This document shows, in pieces, positions 47,501 through 57,315 of a stretch of 64,000 nt of DNA; position 1 is the first letter of the stretch, and each line of letters starts with the position of its first letter. Both the position numbers and the translations under genes were made by a program. The stretch is from Platerodrilus igneus. Lineage: Eukaryota > Arthropoda > Insecta > Coleoptera > Lycidae. The notes beneath the pieces were generated by a model. That model was given only the letters and a program-made list of their open reading frames with translations, was not told where the DNA came from and searched no databases. The stretch is taken from NCBI GenBank assembly GCA_036346225.1, contig JARFIW010000905.1:62001-126000 (forward strand). The letters run 5' to 3'.

Positions 47501-47945
47501 CGACTTAGCATTAAAGTCTCCCGGGGTAATTAGATTTCTATTTCTACCGATTTTACGAAGGATTCCTTCAATTTGATTTATTAAGTCCTCTGTTTGAGGA
47601 TTCTCCCGCCGGAAATCGACCGGCGGAAGGTAAGTGCTTATCACGTAAAACGTATGCAATCCCGTTTTTATTTCTGCGGTGGTTATGAACTCATTCGACA
47701 GATTGTTTAGGATTATTCCGGCGCACGTCACATTATTTATTATTATTCCGCTACGCGGTCGCTCGCTATCCGTATTTAAAACGGTAACCCCCTCCCAAAA
47801 CCTGTTATTTTGTGGCTATACAGGTGCGGTTCTTGTATAAGCCCGATGTCGATTTTATTTTCGTTCATTATTTTAACGAAATTATTTGTAACCCCTTTGC
47901 CTCTACCTAAATTAATTTGCGCACATTTAATTACGACCTCCTCTG
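44520..47945 (-). pseudogene. LINE ORF2: endonuclease, RT, RNase H
   Basis: Pieces in minus-strand order: endonuclease N-terminus with INLGRGKG and IGLIQEPHLYSHKI (about 47930-47790; Glu of QEP is catalytic); endonuclease core (47731-47195) with VISTYLPPVDFR, LITPGDFNAKSPLWGS and FIDITAVS; RT (46520-45606) with YRPISLLPVLGKVLDRV, QFGFVEGKSTIDAL and CSIVGFADDTLLIV (catalytic FADD); then YLGVKIDDKLNWKAH; RNase H (45550-45032) with MGIRIYTDGSRMDDG, VELVAIRDA and IISDS, giving the D/E/D residues; and a C-terminal block (44876-44520) with CECGEGAESAEHVLFDC, a Cys/His motif. Several frameshifts separate them. The endonuclease nicks the target and the RT copies RNA in place. Confidence 0.85.
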
Positions 47946-47961
47946 AACATCATCTAATGGC

Positions 47962-49352
47962 CTAGGATCCATAGTCGATGTTCCTGGTGATAGCTGCCTT
48001 CAAACGCTGCATCGTGGGGCACTGGCTGGACTTTGCGTCGTGACGAATATCGACCCTGACACTACCAACCCTGTCGTTCGACCACGCACAGACCACACAA
48101 CAAGAAACTGCCCGCCTACAGTTTTTGTACTCATGCCCAATCTTGGCGCAGTTACCGCAAAACTGCATGCGCTGCTTGCACTCCGCTGACCTGTGGCCGA
48201 ATTTGTAGCAACGGAAACACTGGATCATTGAGAAATGATCACGAGCCCAGACCCTACGCCAACCTAGACTGACCGAATCCGCTAAGAAACACCTCTTAGC
48301 CTCCGGCGACACCTCAAACACAACGCTGGCGAACGGATCCCTGGGTCCTCTGCAGCTAAACCTAAACTTTTCCCTAACCTCGTCCTCGAACCTAAGCCCC
48401 CTCAAACGGGGGTTTTGAGCAAGTAACCTCTGCTGGAGCTCTTCCTTCTTTATCTCCCTCTCTACCTCAGGGAGCACAATGCGCGGCCTCCTGTTCTCGA
48501 TGGTCCTTGCCGTCAGACCCGGACAAGCCCCACCTACCGTCGACTGCAACCTACAAGCGCCCTCTCGACCTGCACACGCGACGGCAACGCCACCCCTACG
48601 CGTCCGACGTGCTCCTACAACAACAAAATCATTTTTGGCAGGATCAACCCTCTTTCTTAACGTCACCATGACGTCTTCTTTGACCCCTGGATTGGCGTCG
48701 ACACGGACCACGACCGTCGACGCTGCCTTCTTGACTACTGATTCGGCGTACGAAACCACCCCTGGGACTAAACTACCTGCTGTTGCCCCCGCCTTACAAC
48801 GGCCTGCTCCGTCCTTGCCGCTGCGACTGCAACTTTCGCAACAGCCGCTTTCACCTCGCCTCGCACCATCCTCAGATTCCTAGCCATCACTAAAAGTTGG
48901 TTTGAAACGTCTCGGAGCTCGTCCGCGGCGTTGCGAACTACCCTCCTGTCATCGACGGTGATCGTCCCCAAAGTTGCAGGGACCCGCTTCTGGATGAGGC
49001 TTTCCTCTCCCTGAACATAAGGAGGTCCAGCTCGTCTAGAACGCTAACCGCAACGCTTACGTTTGCTGCTAGTCGATCCGCGACGCTGGCTTCTCGATGT
49101 TGAGGGCGACTCAGACGCGGCACCACCCACAAGATGCGCCGGCCCTTCCGACTCCAACACCGCAGTCCCAGGCTCCAGTTGCAACACAACTACCTTCCCG
49201 TCGGGCTGCGACACCAGCTTCTCATCAACTACCGCGAGCTTCTTCACTGCGACCTTCGCAACCGACCCTGCTTCCGACTGCTTACCCCTGACCGACTCTG
49301 ACAGATCCCCCTCTTCTTTCTCGGCAGCGGCTCCTCATCTCGGTGGACAACC
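47962..49352 (-). pseudogene. LINE ORF1: Gag-like RNA-binding protein
   Basis: The best part is a 265-codon frame (48759-47962) with zinc knuckles CFRCYKFGHRSAEC and CGNCAKIGHEYKNC, then CCVVC, at its C-terminal end, typical of ORF1 in this LINE group. The upstream part lies in other frames (48971-48768, 49247-49044), is rich in Ala, Val, Arg and Ser, and appears connected by frameshifts; an ATG at 49352 is a possible original start. The region is strikingly GC-rich compared with the surroundings. Confidence 0.75.
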
Positions 49353-50486
49353 ATGCTGAAAAATCAAACAAACAAACAACAACCAGAAACAAAAAACCCA
49401 GATCAAAAACGCCCTGACCGTTTCGAAGCTAAACACTCAAAGTTAAGACGAAGTTAAGACAATCAGCTATACAACAAAGCAACAGCAAGTACAAAACAAA
49501 GCGCTGCTTCAATAAAATATCTAGATTTAAAATGAACCGTAAACTTCCAGGTATTTATTTATTTAAATTTATTTATTTATTCAAATTTTCAAATCAGTAA
49601 ATGAAGATTCAAATTTATCAAAAATAAAAAAAACACTAAAGTCAAAATAACAACGAAGACAAAATAGAATCACAAACCCAATAAATATGCCTGGATTAAA
49701 AATGTACCGTAAACAAAACTGTAATTATTTATTTAAAATTCAAACTAGCTAGTTATCTCATAAACAAATCTATAAAATACCTGACATTAAATTTAAATTT
49801 AGAAACAAACTAATTGAAACACTAGTTATTGGAATGCGGTACCGGAAGCACTTACCGCTTGTTTACTCGACCTTGAAATGTTTACACCACTAATTACACC
49901 CAAACATCGACTTTAAGGAAGCTTAAAGTACACCTGTGCTTAAAAAATGAAATATTTATATTTAAATTATTTTAAAATTTACGGTTTTTAGTTATTTGTT
50001 TGATTAAAAAGGGCCTAGATTTTGTTTTTTAAATTGTTATTTTATTACACGCACGTTAAATAATTTTCCGGAATTTATTTGCTTGTTCTACGCGGTTTTT
50101 TAATCCGATTTACTAGATTTTTCAATAAAGTTATTAAAAACGCATTTTTTAAATTATTTTGAAATAATTTTAGAATGTTTGGTTATTGGTTTTTGATTTA
50201 TTAGCCCGAAATTTGATTTTAGTTTATTTTAAAACACAATTTTAGTTAAAATTTAAGTTAAAACGCGGTTTATTTAGTATTTAACGGATTAAATTATTAT
50301 TTTGATTTTATTTAATGCTCTGTATATTAAAATTAACGGCACACAATAATAAAAAATTGAATACAATAAAAAGCAAAGCTTAAACTATAATAAAACAATA
50401 ATAAATAGCAAAAAACTTACTAGTTTACTGCGGAAGCGGGAGCACTAAAAAACACGTCCGCTCGCTTTAAACGGTAACTAGAAAGT
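49353..50486 (-). other. LINE 5' untranslated region
   Basis: AT-rich, no gene. It contains two related segments near 49520-49560 and 49685-49730 (GAACCGTAAAC and GTACCGTAAAC with ATTTATTTAAA tails). An internal promoter is expected for a full-length LINE but no motif was pinned down. Confidence 0.55.
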
Positions 50487-50499
50487 AAGTTGTAAGGCA
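50487..50499. repeat. LINE target-site duplication, right copy
   Basis: AAGTTGTAAGGCA, identical to 43222-43234. Confidence 0.92.
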
Positions 50500-51988
50500 G
50501 CAGACTTTTTATGGTAAAAAAATTAACTGTTTGCAGCCAATTCGACCATTCGGTCGGGGGTAGTGTGACATATTTCCGATAATTGAGTTAAGTTCTTTTG
50601 TTAGTTTAAGGTAGCGATATTATTCTTAGATATATTAGGTAAAGATTTAACGTTAGAGATGCTTTAAATTTATTGACGCCTGGGTGCGTTGAATGGTTGA
50701 TGCTGAAGACGATTTTAATTCCTTGAGATATTCATGTCCCGGGTAGAAAAATCTCTGCGAAAGTTTTCCGATGAGTTAGAGTTACAATTTGTACATGTAG
50801 ATTTATAGGTATTGCTACGGCGGCAACCATAACAAAAAAAAATTTTGGGGTATGTGCACATGCTGTAGTTATGTCCACTTTTTTTACAGTTCCAACAAGT
50901 AAGTATGTTATTTGAAGGGGTAGCAGAAAAATTAATAGTAGATACTTTACGAGAAAGTTCAGTTTGATATGCTAGGTCAGGTTCTAATAAACCAGATTGT
51001 TTTTCTGGGGGAGAACGGTATTTATCGACACGTAATTTCACTTCTTGGAGCGAGCGACATAAATCTTAAAACTGAGTTAAAGAAAAAATGTGTTGTAACG
51101 CTAAACGTTCAGAAAAATATGGATTCAAATTCCTACGGAGTTGATCAATAATTTCAGATTGTAATGGTTTTTTATCTAATCTGCTATATAGAGCTTTCAA
51201 TTGAAGTAATAAAAGAGATTACATTTTCGTTAGGTCTCTGCGTTCGGTTTCTTATTTCGTTCCAGAGATCGGTTATATAGCCACGGGGTAGAAAATCGCG
51301 TTTTAAGCACGTAACTAATGCTTCCCAAGTAGAAATTTAATTTCTTATATTTCTATACCAAATTAAAGCGAAACCAGAAAATAGTTCACCCGCTGAAACA
51401 AATAAATCCTGGTCTGTGCAATTGCGGGAAATTCTAAAATCGTTTACTCTATCAAGGAATGACATTAGCGACATTAGGATGTAAAACCCTGAAAAGTTAA
51501 ACCCCATTTACACACAGGTATTGATTTCCCTAACAAAGGTTGTGAGATTGTAAGGTTTGAGAAGGCTGTAGGTACATTTACGTCCACATCTAGGTTAAGT
51601 TTGTCGAGGACTATTCCTTCGAGTAAGAGAGTATTAGATAGAAAAGTTTGTTTGCTTTGGTCAGCCTGCTCATCGTTAATAAAGACAACAAGTCTATTCG
51701 TTGCTTAACGTGCGCTATACGAGATACAATACGTTTAAGTTTGATTTCGCTAGGTTCAGGATCAATTTTATGCACTATATTAGTAATATCATCTAGGGAT
51801 TGTTTAATTTCAAAAATATTTTGAGGTAAATCAAAGACAGCAACACGCGCAATAGGTAGGCTTTTAGCTTCTTGAGCTAATATAGCTTTTAGCTGCAATG
51901 GTCTGTCATTTTGATTGGATGCTGCTGGAATATTTCGCGATTGAATCTCGTAAATCAATTCAAATGTTTTGAGATGGGCGGGATTCAC
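50500..51988 (-). pseudogene. gag: Gag of the old Gypsy element
   Basis: Starts at the ATG at 51988 (MNPAHLKTFELIYEIQSRN). The N-terminal 125 codons are open; the central capsid region (51600-51050) is broken by shifts; the nucleocapsid frame (51041-50715) has CWNCKKSGHNYSMC and CYGCRRSNTYKSTC, two zinc knuckles (the second irregular, without the usual GH). Downstream the frame should run through 50500 into protease at 43221 once the LINE is set aside; the flanking codons are open across that point. The element therefore had Gag and Pol close together, perhaps as one polyprotein. Confidence 0.78.
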
Positions 51989-52625
51989 TATAGTATAGTG
52001 TTTAAGAGAGCAGATATAACGAAATCAAGTTTACTATAGCGTTTTAAAAGATAAAAGTTATATCAATGTAAAAGTTAGTTAGTTGCATAAGCTATATTTA
52101 AGGACATAACTTTAATGTATTTTTAAACAGATTTTTTTTAATTATAATGAATGGTAAATAAAGGTATTTATGGCTAAAAATACTTACAGAAAAAATTATG
52201 TAATCCAAAAAGCAAATGCTAAAGTGAGGTTATGTAGTTTACTAAACACTTTTGAAAGGTATACACTTTAGTTTTATTCTAAATTAGATAAAATAATTAT
52301 TTAAGGGAATTTAAAATATAACCACACTTTTTATAAAAGAAAAATACCAATTAATTAAATTTAGAAATAACATATATGAAGTAAACAAATACTAATCAAC
52401 ATGACTGTCTAAATGTTCAAATTGACCAATCAGCTGTATTCAATGTCATTTCAACTTAAGATAGATGTTGCCAACTTGCAATGTTGCCAAATTATATTTT
52501 TTCTATGTAAAAGTTATTAAAAAAATTTTTCTTTTTATTTTTGATTGAACAAGACCCAATTGCTACAAATATATTTAAAACTAACACCTTATAAGCTACA
52601 CAAGAGGTAAAGACAAATTTCAACA
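51989..52625 (-). other. Leader of the old Gypsy element
   Basis: About 640 bp between PBS and gag ATG, AT-rich, no gene seen. Confidence 0.6.
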
Positions 52626-52643
52626 CAAAACATTCAGGCGCCA
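52626..52643 (-). other. Primer-binding site, TGGCGCC type
   Basis: On the minus strand TGGCGCCTGAATG starts one base after the LTR end. TGGCGCC is the start of lysine-tRNA-type sites; the match beyond seven bases was not verified. It shows that the LTR at 52645-53385 belongs to the minus-strand Gypsy element and not to the BEL element beside it. Confidence 0.7.
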
Positions 52644-52644
52644 C

Positions 52645-53385
52645 TGTTATAATCATTGCGACTATTATAGTCTAAGTTATAACCGTTAAAGTCCCGGCGT
52701 AATTGATAAGAGCCGCTACGACAGTTGGCAACACAAAACAAACACGTACATAATATTGCACAAGATATTACGTCATTATTGCGTCTCAACTGATATTACA
52801 TTCAAAAAATATTTATTGTAATACCGAGGCGCCATAAAGGAAAAGATAAAATGTACTCACAAAATGTGGAGCTCTTTACGACCTTACGGTTATTCTTGCG
52901 GCACGAGCCACGTTCCTTTCTATTGATCTCGCTGTTGGGCGTGGTTCGGCCTTCGCCCTCGTTAAAGTTGCGGCACGAGCCACGTTCCTTTCTATTGATC
53001 TCGCTGTTGGGCGTGGTTCGGCCTTCGCCCTCGTTAAAGTCAGATTTGTTTTGTCTTCCCTCTTCTTGATCGTAGGTAGGGGAAGCAATATAGGTGGTGA
53101 ACGATATATGGTAGAGATACGACAAAGGAACCTACATTACCTGAAAGAGAAGACAAAAAAAGACACAGATAAATCTCACTGTTAGACGTCTAGTTGGCTA
53201 ATACCCTCGTGCCGGAAAACGCGCACTTCCTTCCCCACTCCAAGTCTGCGCATTCTTTCACGCCGACGCAACTGTCCCAAGTTACGGAAATGCACAAATC
53301 TTTTTTTAAAATATTGGCGCGATTTCAGTCACATATTTAAAACTAAAATCAAAAATCATACTTAGCCGATTTTCGGCATGTAACA
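52645..53385 (-). repeat. 5' LTR of the old Gypsy element
   Basis: 741 bp, TGTTA...TAACA. It matches 23177-23813 with about 10% divergence. It carries a perfect 72-bp tandem duplication (52898-52969 and 52970-53040) that is single in the other copy. The frames at 52802-53125 and 52851-53069 are inside it and are not genes. Confidence 0.88.
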
Positions 53386-53400
53386 ATTTTAGTAGCTACA

Positions 53401-54355
53401 ATGGCTACCAAGAAAATTTCTACCGAACGGTTTATCCTTGAACAGTTTTGTTCGCTTTTTGTTCAAACGTCTAATTTGGACTCAACAGATCAAAATTTAG
53501 TTTTGGCTCAAATTCTAACGCAAACAGCTATCGATCTCAAACATGAAATGGATAGTGCGTACAAAATGTGCACTCTAGTAGCAGAAAATCTGGAGGAAAT
53601 TAAAAGTTTGAAATCCAGCATGAATGGATTAGTCATTTCAATAAAAAATAGTGGCGCACAAATGGAGCTTGATTTATCCAAAATCAAGAAAGAAAATATT
53701 CTTGCCAACACACAAGAATTTTCTCAATTAACAAGTGTGTCTAACATAAGACTTCCTCGGATATCTGTCCCAAAATTTTCTGGCAAGATTTCAGAGTTTA
53801 TGCATTTTAATGAGCTTTTTAAAAATCTTGTTGTTGATAACAAGAATTTATTAAGCGTAGAGAAATTTTATTTCTTGCTGGTCGCATTAGATTCAGATTC
53901 TAAAGGTTTAATTAAACATTTGCCTATTACGGGGGATAATTTAAAGTTGGCATACGATACCGTGATTGAAAGGTATGAAAGCAAGCGACTTTTGGTAAAC
54001 TCACATTTTGCGGCTTTGGAAAATGCTCCAAAGGCCAACCATAATTCTCAACAAGAGCTTAGAGCTCTCATAAATTGTTTTGATGAAAATTTGGCATGCT
54101 TAGAGCAAGCTAAGGTAGATGTTTTGGATATGTTTCAGTTTCGTACATTATCTAAAAAATTGGATAACGAATTTTTAAAATTATTCGAATTGGAAACCAA
54201 ATGCTGTAGGTTTAAATTTGATTCCCACATATAAACAATTAAAAACATTTGTTGAAAGGCACGCTAAAGCCTTGGAAGTTAGTAGTCTATGTATGAGCAA
54301 ACAATCTAAAACAAATAGTAAATCTACACATTTTGATAAACCTACTGGAATTTAA
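53401..54355 (+). pseudogene. gag: Gag of a BEL/Pao retrotransposon
   Basis: The ATG at 53401 opens 277 codons. A helical N-terminus is followed by RLPRISVPKFSGKISEFMHF, the conserved entry of the BEL/Pao Gag domain (DUF1759 type), and helices ending at 54234. The reading continues in another frame to 54355 (TYKQLKTFVERHAKALE), so a one-base shift lies near 54225. The start codon lies only 15 bp from the Gypsy LTR, which fits an insertion of Gypsy into the BEL leader. Confidence 0.85.
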
Positions 54356-56133
54356 ACAAAATCTCAATATCACACTTCATTGGTGACAACATCAGATAAC
54401 AAAAGTTTCATTCATTGTAAAAGCAAACATGCTTTATATCAGTGTCAGAATTTTTTGGACAAGACGCCTCACGAGCGTTACGAGTTTGTTAAGCAGAAAA
54501 ATTTCTGCATTAATTGTTTATCGGGGCTTCATCAAGAGACGAAATGTTTTTCAAAATCTGTTTGTAGAAAGTGTGCTAAACCTCACAACACCTTGCTACA
54601 TTTTACAAACCAAAAATCATTGACGGATCAATTCGTTAATAATGCCCCCGCACTACAGTCAAATCAACCATGTGCAAGTACATCAAGTACTAGCAGTTTA
54701 TTAACAACGCATTCTTCGAAAACCGTCACTTTGTTGGCAACTGCAACTATTGCAATTCGAGATGGGAACGGAAAGATTCAAAAGGTAAGGGCATTGTTGG
54801 ACAACAGCAGTATGGAAAGTTTTATGACGGAAGATTGTCGTCAACGACTTTGCTTAAAAAAATTCAACGTTGCCATTAAAGTGGAAGGTCTAGGGTTAGC
54901 TTCCTCACACATTTCGGAAATTTTATCTTGCAAAATTAGACCTAGGGATAAAATACATTCCCAATTTGATGTAGATGTTTATATTCTACAAAATATTTGT
55001 GGTAAAGTGCCTGCAGTGCAATTAAACACCAACCATTGGCCGCATACAGCGGACTTGCAGTTGGCTGATCCTGATTTTGATAAGCCAGGCACAATTGATT
55101 TACTTTTAGGTGCAGATGTTTCTGCACACTCATTGTTAAATAGACTCGTATAGGAACCGCAGACGAACCAGTTGCGATTCATACCAAAATTAGGTGGGTT
55201 CTTACAGGGAAAATCATTTTTCCTGCAGCAGATAGTACCTCATTGTGTGTACTAATAGAACCCCTGGATATTCTAACTCGTCGGTTTTGGGAGCTGGTAG
55301 GCATTCCAGATGTCCACAAGGTTTCTTCTGCAGAAGAAGCCTGTAAACGGCATTTTTTGGCAACACACTCTAGAAACGAGCAGGGTCGTTTTATAGTGTC
55401 ACTTCCGTTTAATGGTCCGGAACCCATTTTTGGGATTCTCGCAAAGTCGCACTTCGTAGGTTTTTGGCATTGGAAGGTCGTCTACAAAAAGACCTTTCAC
55501 TGTATACAATGTACAGGGAGTTTATGCAAGATTATTTACAAAATGGCTACATGTCACTCATTCCTTCTAGCATGAAGGAATCATCGCATCATTTGATAGA
55601 ATATTACATTCCGCATCATGCGGTTATTAAACCAGAAAGTAACACAACAAAATTAAGGGTAGTCTTTGACGCTTCGGCAACTACTCTCATTAGTGGGTCC
55701 CTTAATGACCATTTGCTTGCTGGTCCTTCCTTACAAAGGGATATCTTGGTTTTACTTTTGCATTTTCGCTTACATCCGATTGTCATCACCGCAGACATCA
55801 AACAAATGTATCGACAAATTCTGATTTCTCCGGATCACCGAAAATTTAAAAAAATTGTTTGGAGGTCTAATCCTACAGAACCTATTTCAGATTTTGTACT
55901 AAATACAGTAACTTATGGTGTCAAATAAGCACCGTATTTGGCATTGCGTGTGATCCAAGAATTGAAGCGTCTTGAATCATCAAAATTTCCTTTAGCTGCT
56001 AAGGCTTTGGAATCTGATACATATGTTGACGATGTTCGTGACCGGGTCACAATCGGTCGAAGAAGCTCAACAATTGATTTTGAAATTAGACAAACTGTTC
56101 TTGTTGGGCGGATTTACGTTGCGTAAATGGAAC
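54356..56133 (+). pseudogene. pol: BEL/Pao zinc knuckle, protease and RT, first part
   Basis: Order: Cys/His knuckles (FIHCKSKHALYQC, FCINCLSGLHQETKC, CRKCAKPH; 54405-54590), protease (VRALLDNSSMESFMTEDC, about 54790-54835; expected D-S/T-G reads DNS, so the active site looks altered), then linker and RT (55243-56133) with TTKLRVVFDASATT, VITADIKQMYRQILI and ESDTYVDDVRD (catalytic YVDD). A stop at 55153, shifts near 55460 and a TAA at 55926-55928 break it. It is cut at 56133/56140 by the Maverick; RT/RNase H sequence resumes at 63806. Confidence 0.85.
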
Positions 56134-56139
56134 AGTAAC
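56134..56139. repeat. Maverick target-site duplication AGTAAC, left
   Basis: AGTAAC here and at 63800-63805. Six bases is the duplication length of Maverick/Polinton integrases. Confidence 0.92.
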
Positions 56140-56367
56140 AGTAGTGTGGTAAGGCCAGTCTGGATTCAAAACGTGCCCACACGTATTTTACATATGTAAA
56201 ATACACGTGCACCGTCTTGAATTCAGACCGGCCTTATATACTTTCAATGTAAAATAGTTGTGAAAACATAAATTCAGACCGGCCTTATATACTTTCAAAT
56301 GTAAAATACTTGTGGGCACGTTTTGAAGTCAGACCGGCTTTATATTACTTTCAATAGAACATACTTT

Positions 56368-56405
<38 letters not shown>

Positions 56406-56700
56406 ATGTTGAAAAATGTAAGTGCAGAGAAAATGTGTAGCTGTTTTGATTTCAGTTTTCTAGTTATAAAGTATGCCAGATGCAAAATATCGCATTCAAG
56501 TCAATTGTGTTTAATTAAAGTGGATTCTGATTTATGTTTTTAACTTATGTTTAGAGGCTGCAAATACACATGGGCCGGTTTCAATTCAAAATGTTTGTTC
56601 ACTCTTGTGATAGGTTGAAAAGTAGGTTGGCAAAGTACGCAGATGGTGGTAATCTGCTATATAAGGAGATTGCTCCTAATATTAATTTAATTAGTCGAAG
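56140..56700 (+). repeat. Maverick left terminal inverted repeat
   Basis: Inverse of 63061-63799. It contains several copies of a CAGACCGG(C/T)(C/T)TTATATACTTTCAA-type unit, a (CA)n tract at 56371-56403, and a small frame starting near 56570 that is also present in the right repeat. Confidence 0.9.
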
Positions 56701-56811
56701 TTTACTGCATATATTTACATACCTACATATACAAACATGTATATAATTGAAATTCAGAGATTTAAATACAAGAAAAACGAGTTTGTGTGCAAAGAAACTG
56801 CGGTTTAGGAC

Positions 56812-57237
56812 TTGTTGTTAGGTGATGTTTGGCATCAAATTTTTAAACTGCCAATGCAGTCTAGTTGTTTCAACCAAGATCATATAAAACATAACGACTG
56901 GGTGAAAAGGAATATTCATGGTCTTTCTTGGGATGAATCTTCAACAACTGGAATGGTGTCATCATATATAGCGCTTTATTTGAAGCAAATTATCAGACCG
57001 GGTGAAGAAGTTTGTGTGAAGGGTCTAGAAAAGAAGAAATGGATGGAAACCTATCTAATGCAAAACGTTGTAACTGATATGCTTGCACTAGGATGTCCTA
57101 AGTTATCGGAGTTAAAAATCAACAATCATGTACAATGTAACATCCATTGTTATAGACACAGCAATAATAGTCTACAATGTCCAAAACAAAATACCTTGTT
57201 ATTAAAAGAATGGTTTAATAATAATAAAAAACAATAG
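56812..57237 (+). CDS. Fragment of a GLxW/KGxEK protein in the Maverick
   Basis: 141 codons on the opposite strand to the integrase, ending 79 bp before the integrase stop. Recognisable blocks: HNDWVKRNIHGLSW, VCVKGLEKKKWMETYL, and a Cys/His-rich end (GCPKLSEL, CNIHCYRH, LQCPKQN). I associate this pattern with an uncharacterised protein family frequent in insect mobile or virus-like DNA, perhaps a nuclease-like fold; that is from memory and unverified. There is no good ATG context at its start and the N-terminus seems missing. Confidence 0.45.
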   Translation: MLLGDVWHQIFKLPMQSSCFNQDHIKHNDWVKRNIHGLSWDESSTTGMVSSYIALYLKQIIRPGEEVCVKGLEKKKWMETYLMQNVVTDMLALGCPKLSELKINNHVQCNIHCYRHSNNSLQCPKQNTLLLKEWFNNNKKQ

Positions 57238-57315
57238 AAATATTGTGTCTGTATTATTTATTTTAATTTAATTTTACAATGGCAGCCTTATTAACTATTA
57301 TTATTATAACAACTT

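Larger units (their letters stand above)
43235..50486 (-). mobile_element. Full-length I/LOA/R1-group LINE
   Basis: 7252 bp between perfect 13-bp duplications. In minus-strand order: 5' UTR about 1.1 kb (50486-49353), ORF1 (49352-47962), ORF2 with endonuclease, RT, RNase H and C-terminal zinc-knuckle-like region (about 47945-44520), 3' UTR about 1.3 kb ending ...TTCAAATTATAA with no poly(A). An apurinic-type endonuclease plus a downstream RNase H places it in the I/LOA/R1 group. Both ORFs are broken by frameshifts. It splits the old Gypsy element between gag and protease. Confidence 0.9.
23177..53385 (-). mobile_element. Old Gypsy LTR retrotransposon split by nested insertions
   Basis: Model: 5' LTR 52645-53385, PBS 52643-52626, leader, gag 51988-50500, LINE insertion, protease and pol 43221-40195, then 3' sequence with further insertions, 3' LTR 23177-23813; outer flanks ATTT on both sides. 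The 5' part is firm: the PBS adjoins the LTR, and the LINE target duplication joins gag to pol. The 3' LTR assignment is inferred from the matching ATTT and LTR family; a missing polypurine tract argues against it. LTR divergence of about 10% and many broken frames show that it is much older than the element at 722-9730. Confidence 0.6.

Noticed and set aside
48479..48883. 134-codon plus-strand frame over LINE ORF1
   Set aside because: Antisense shadow of the GC-rich ORF1, which has zinc knuckles on the minus strand.
52645..53385. LTR first read as the 5' LTR of the BEL/Pao element starting at 53401
   Set aside because: On the minus strand it is followed by TGGCGCC and a Gypsy gag, and no BEL primer site separates it from the BEL ATG, so it belongs to the minus-strand Gypsy.
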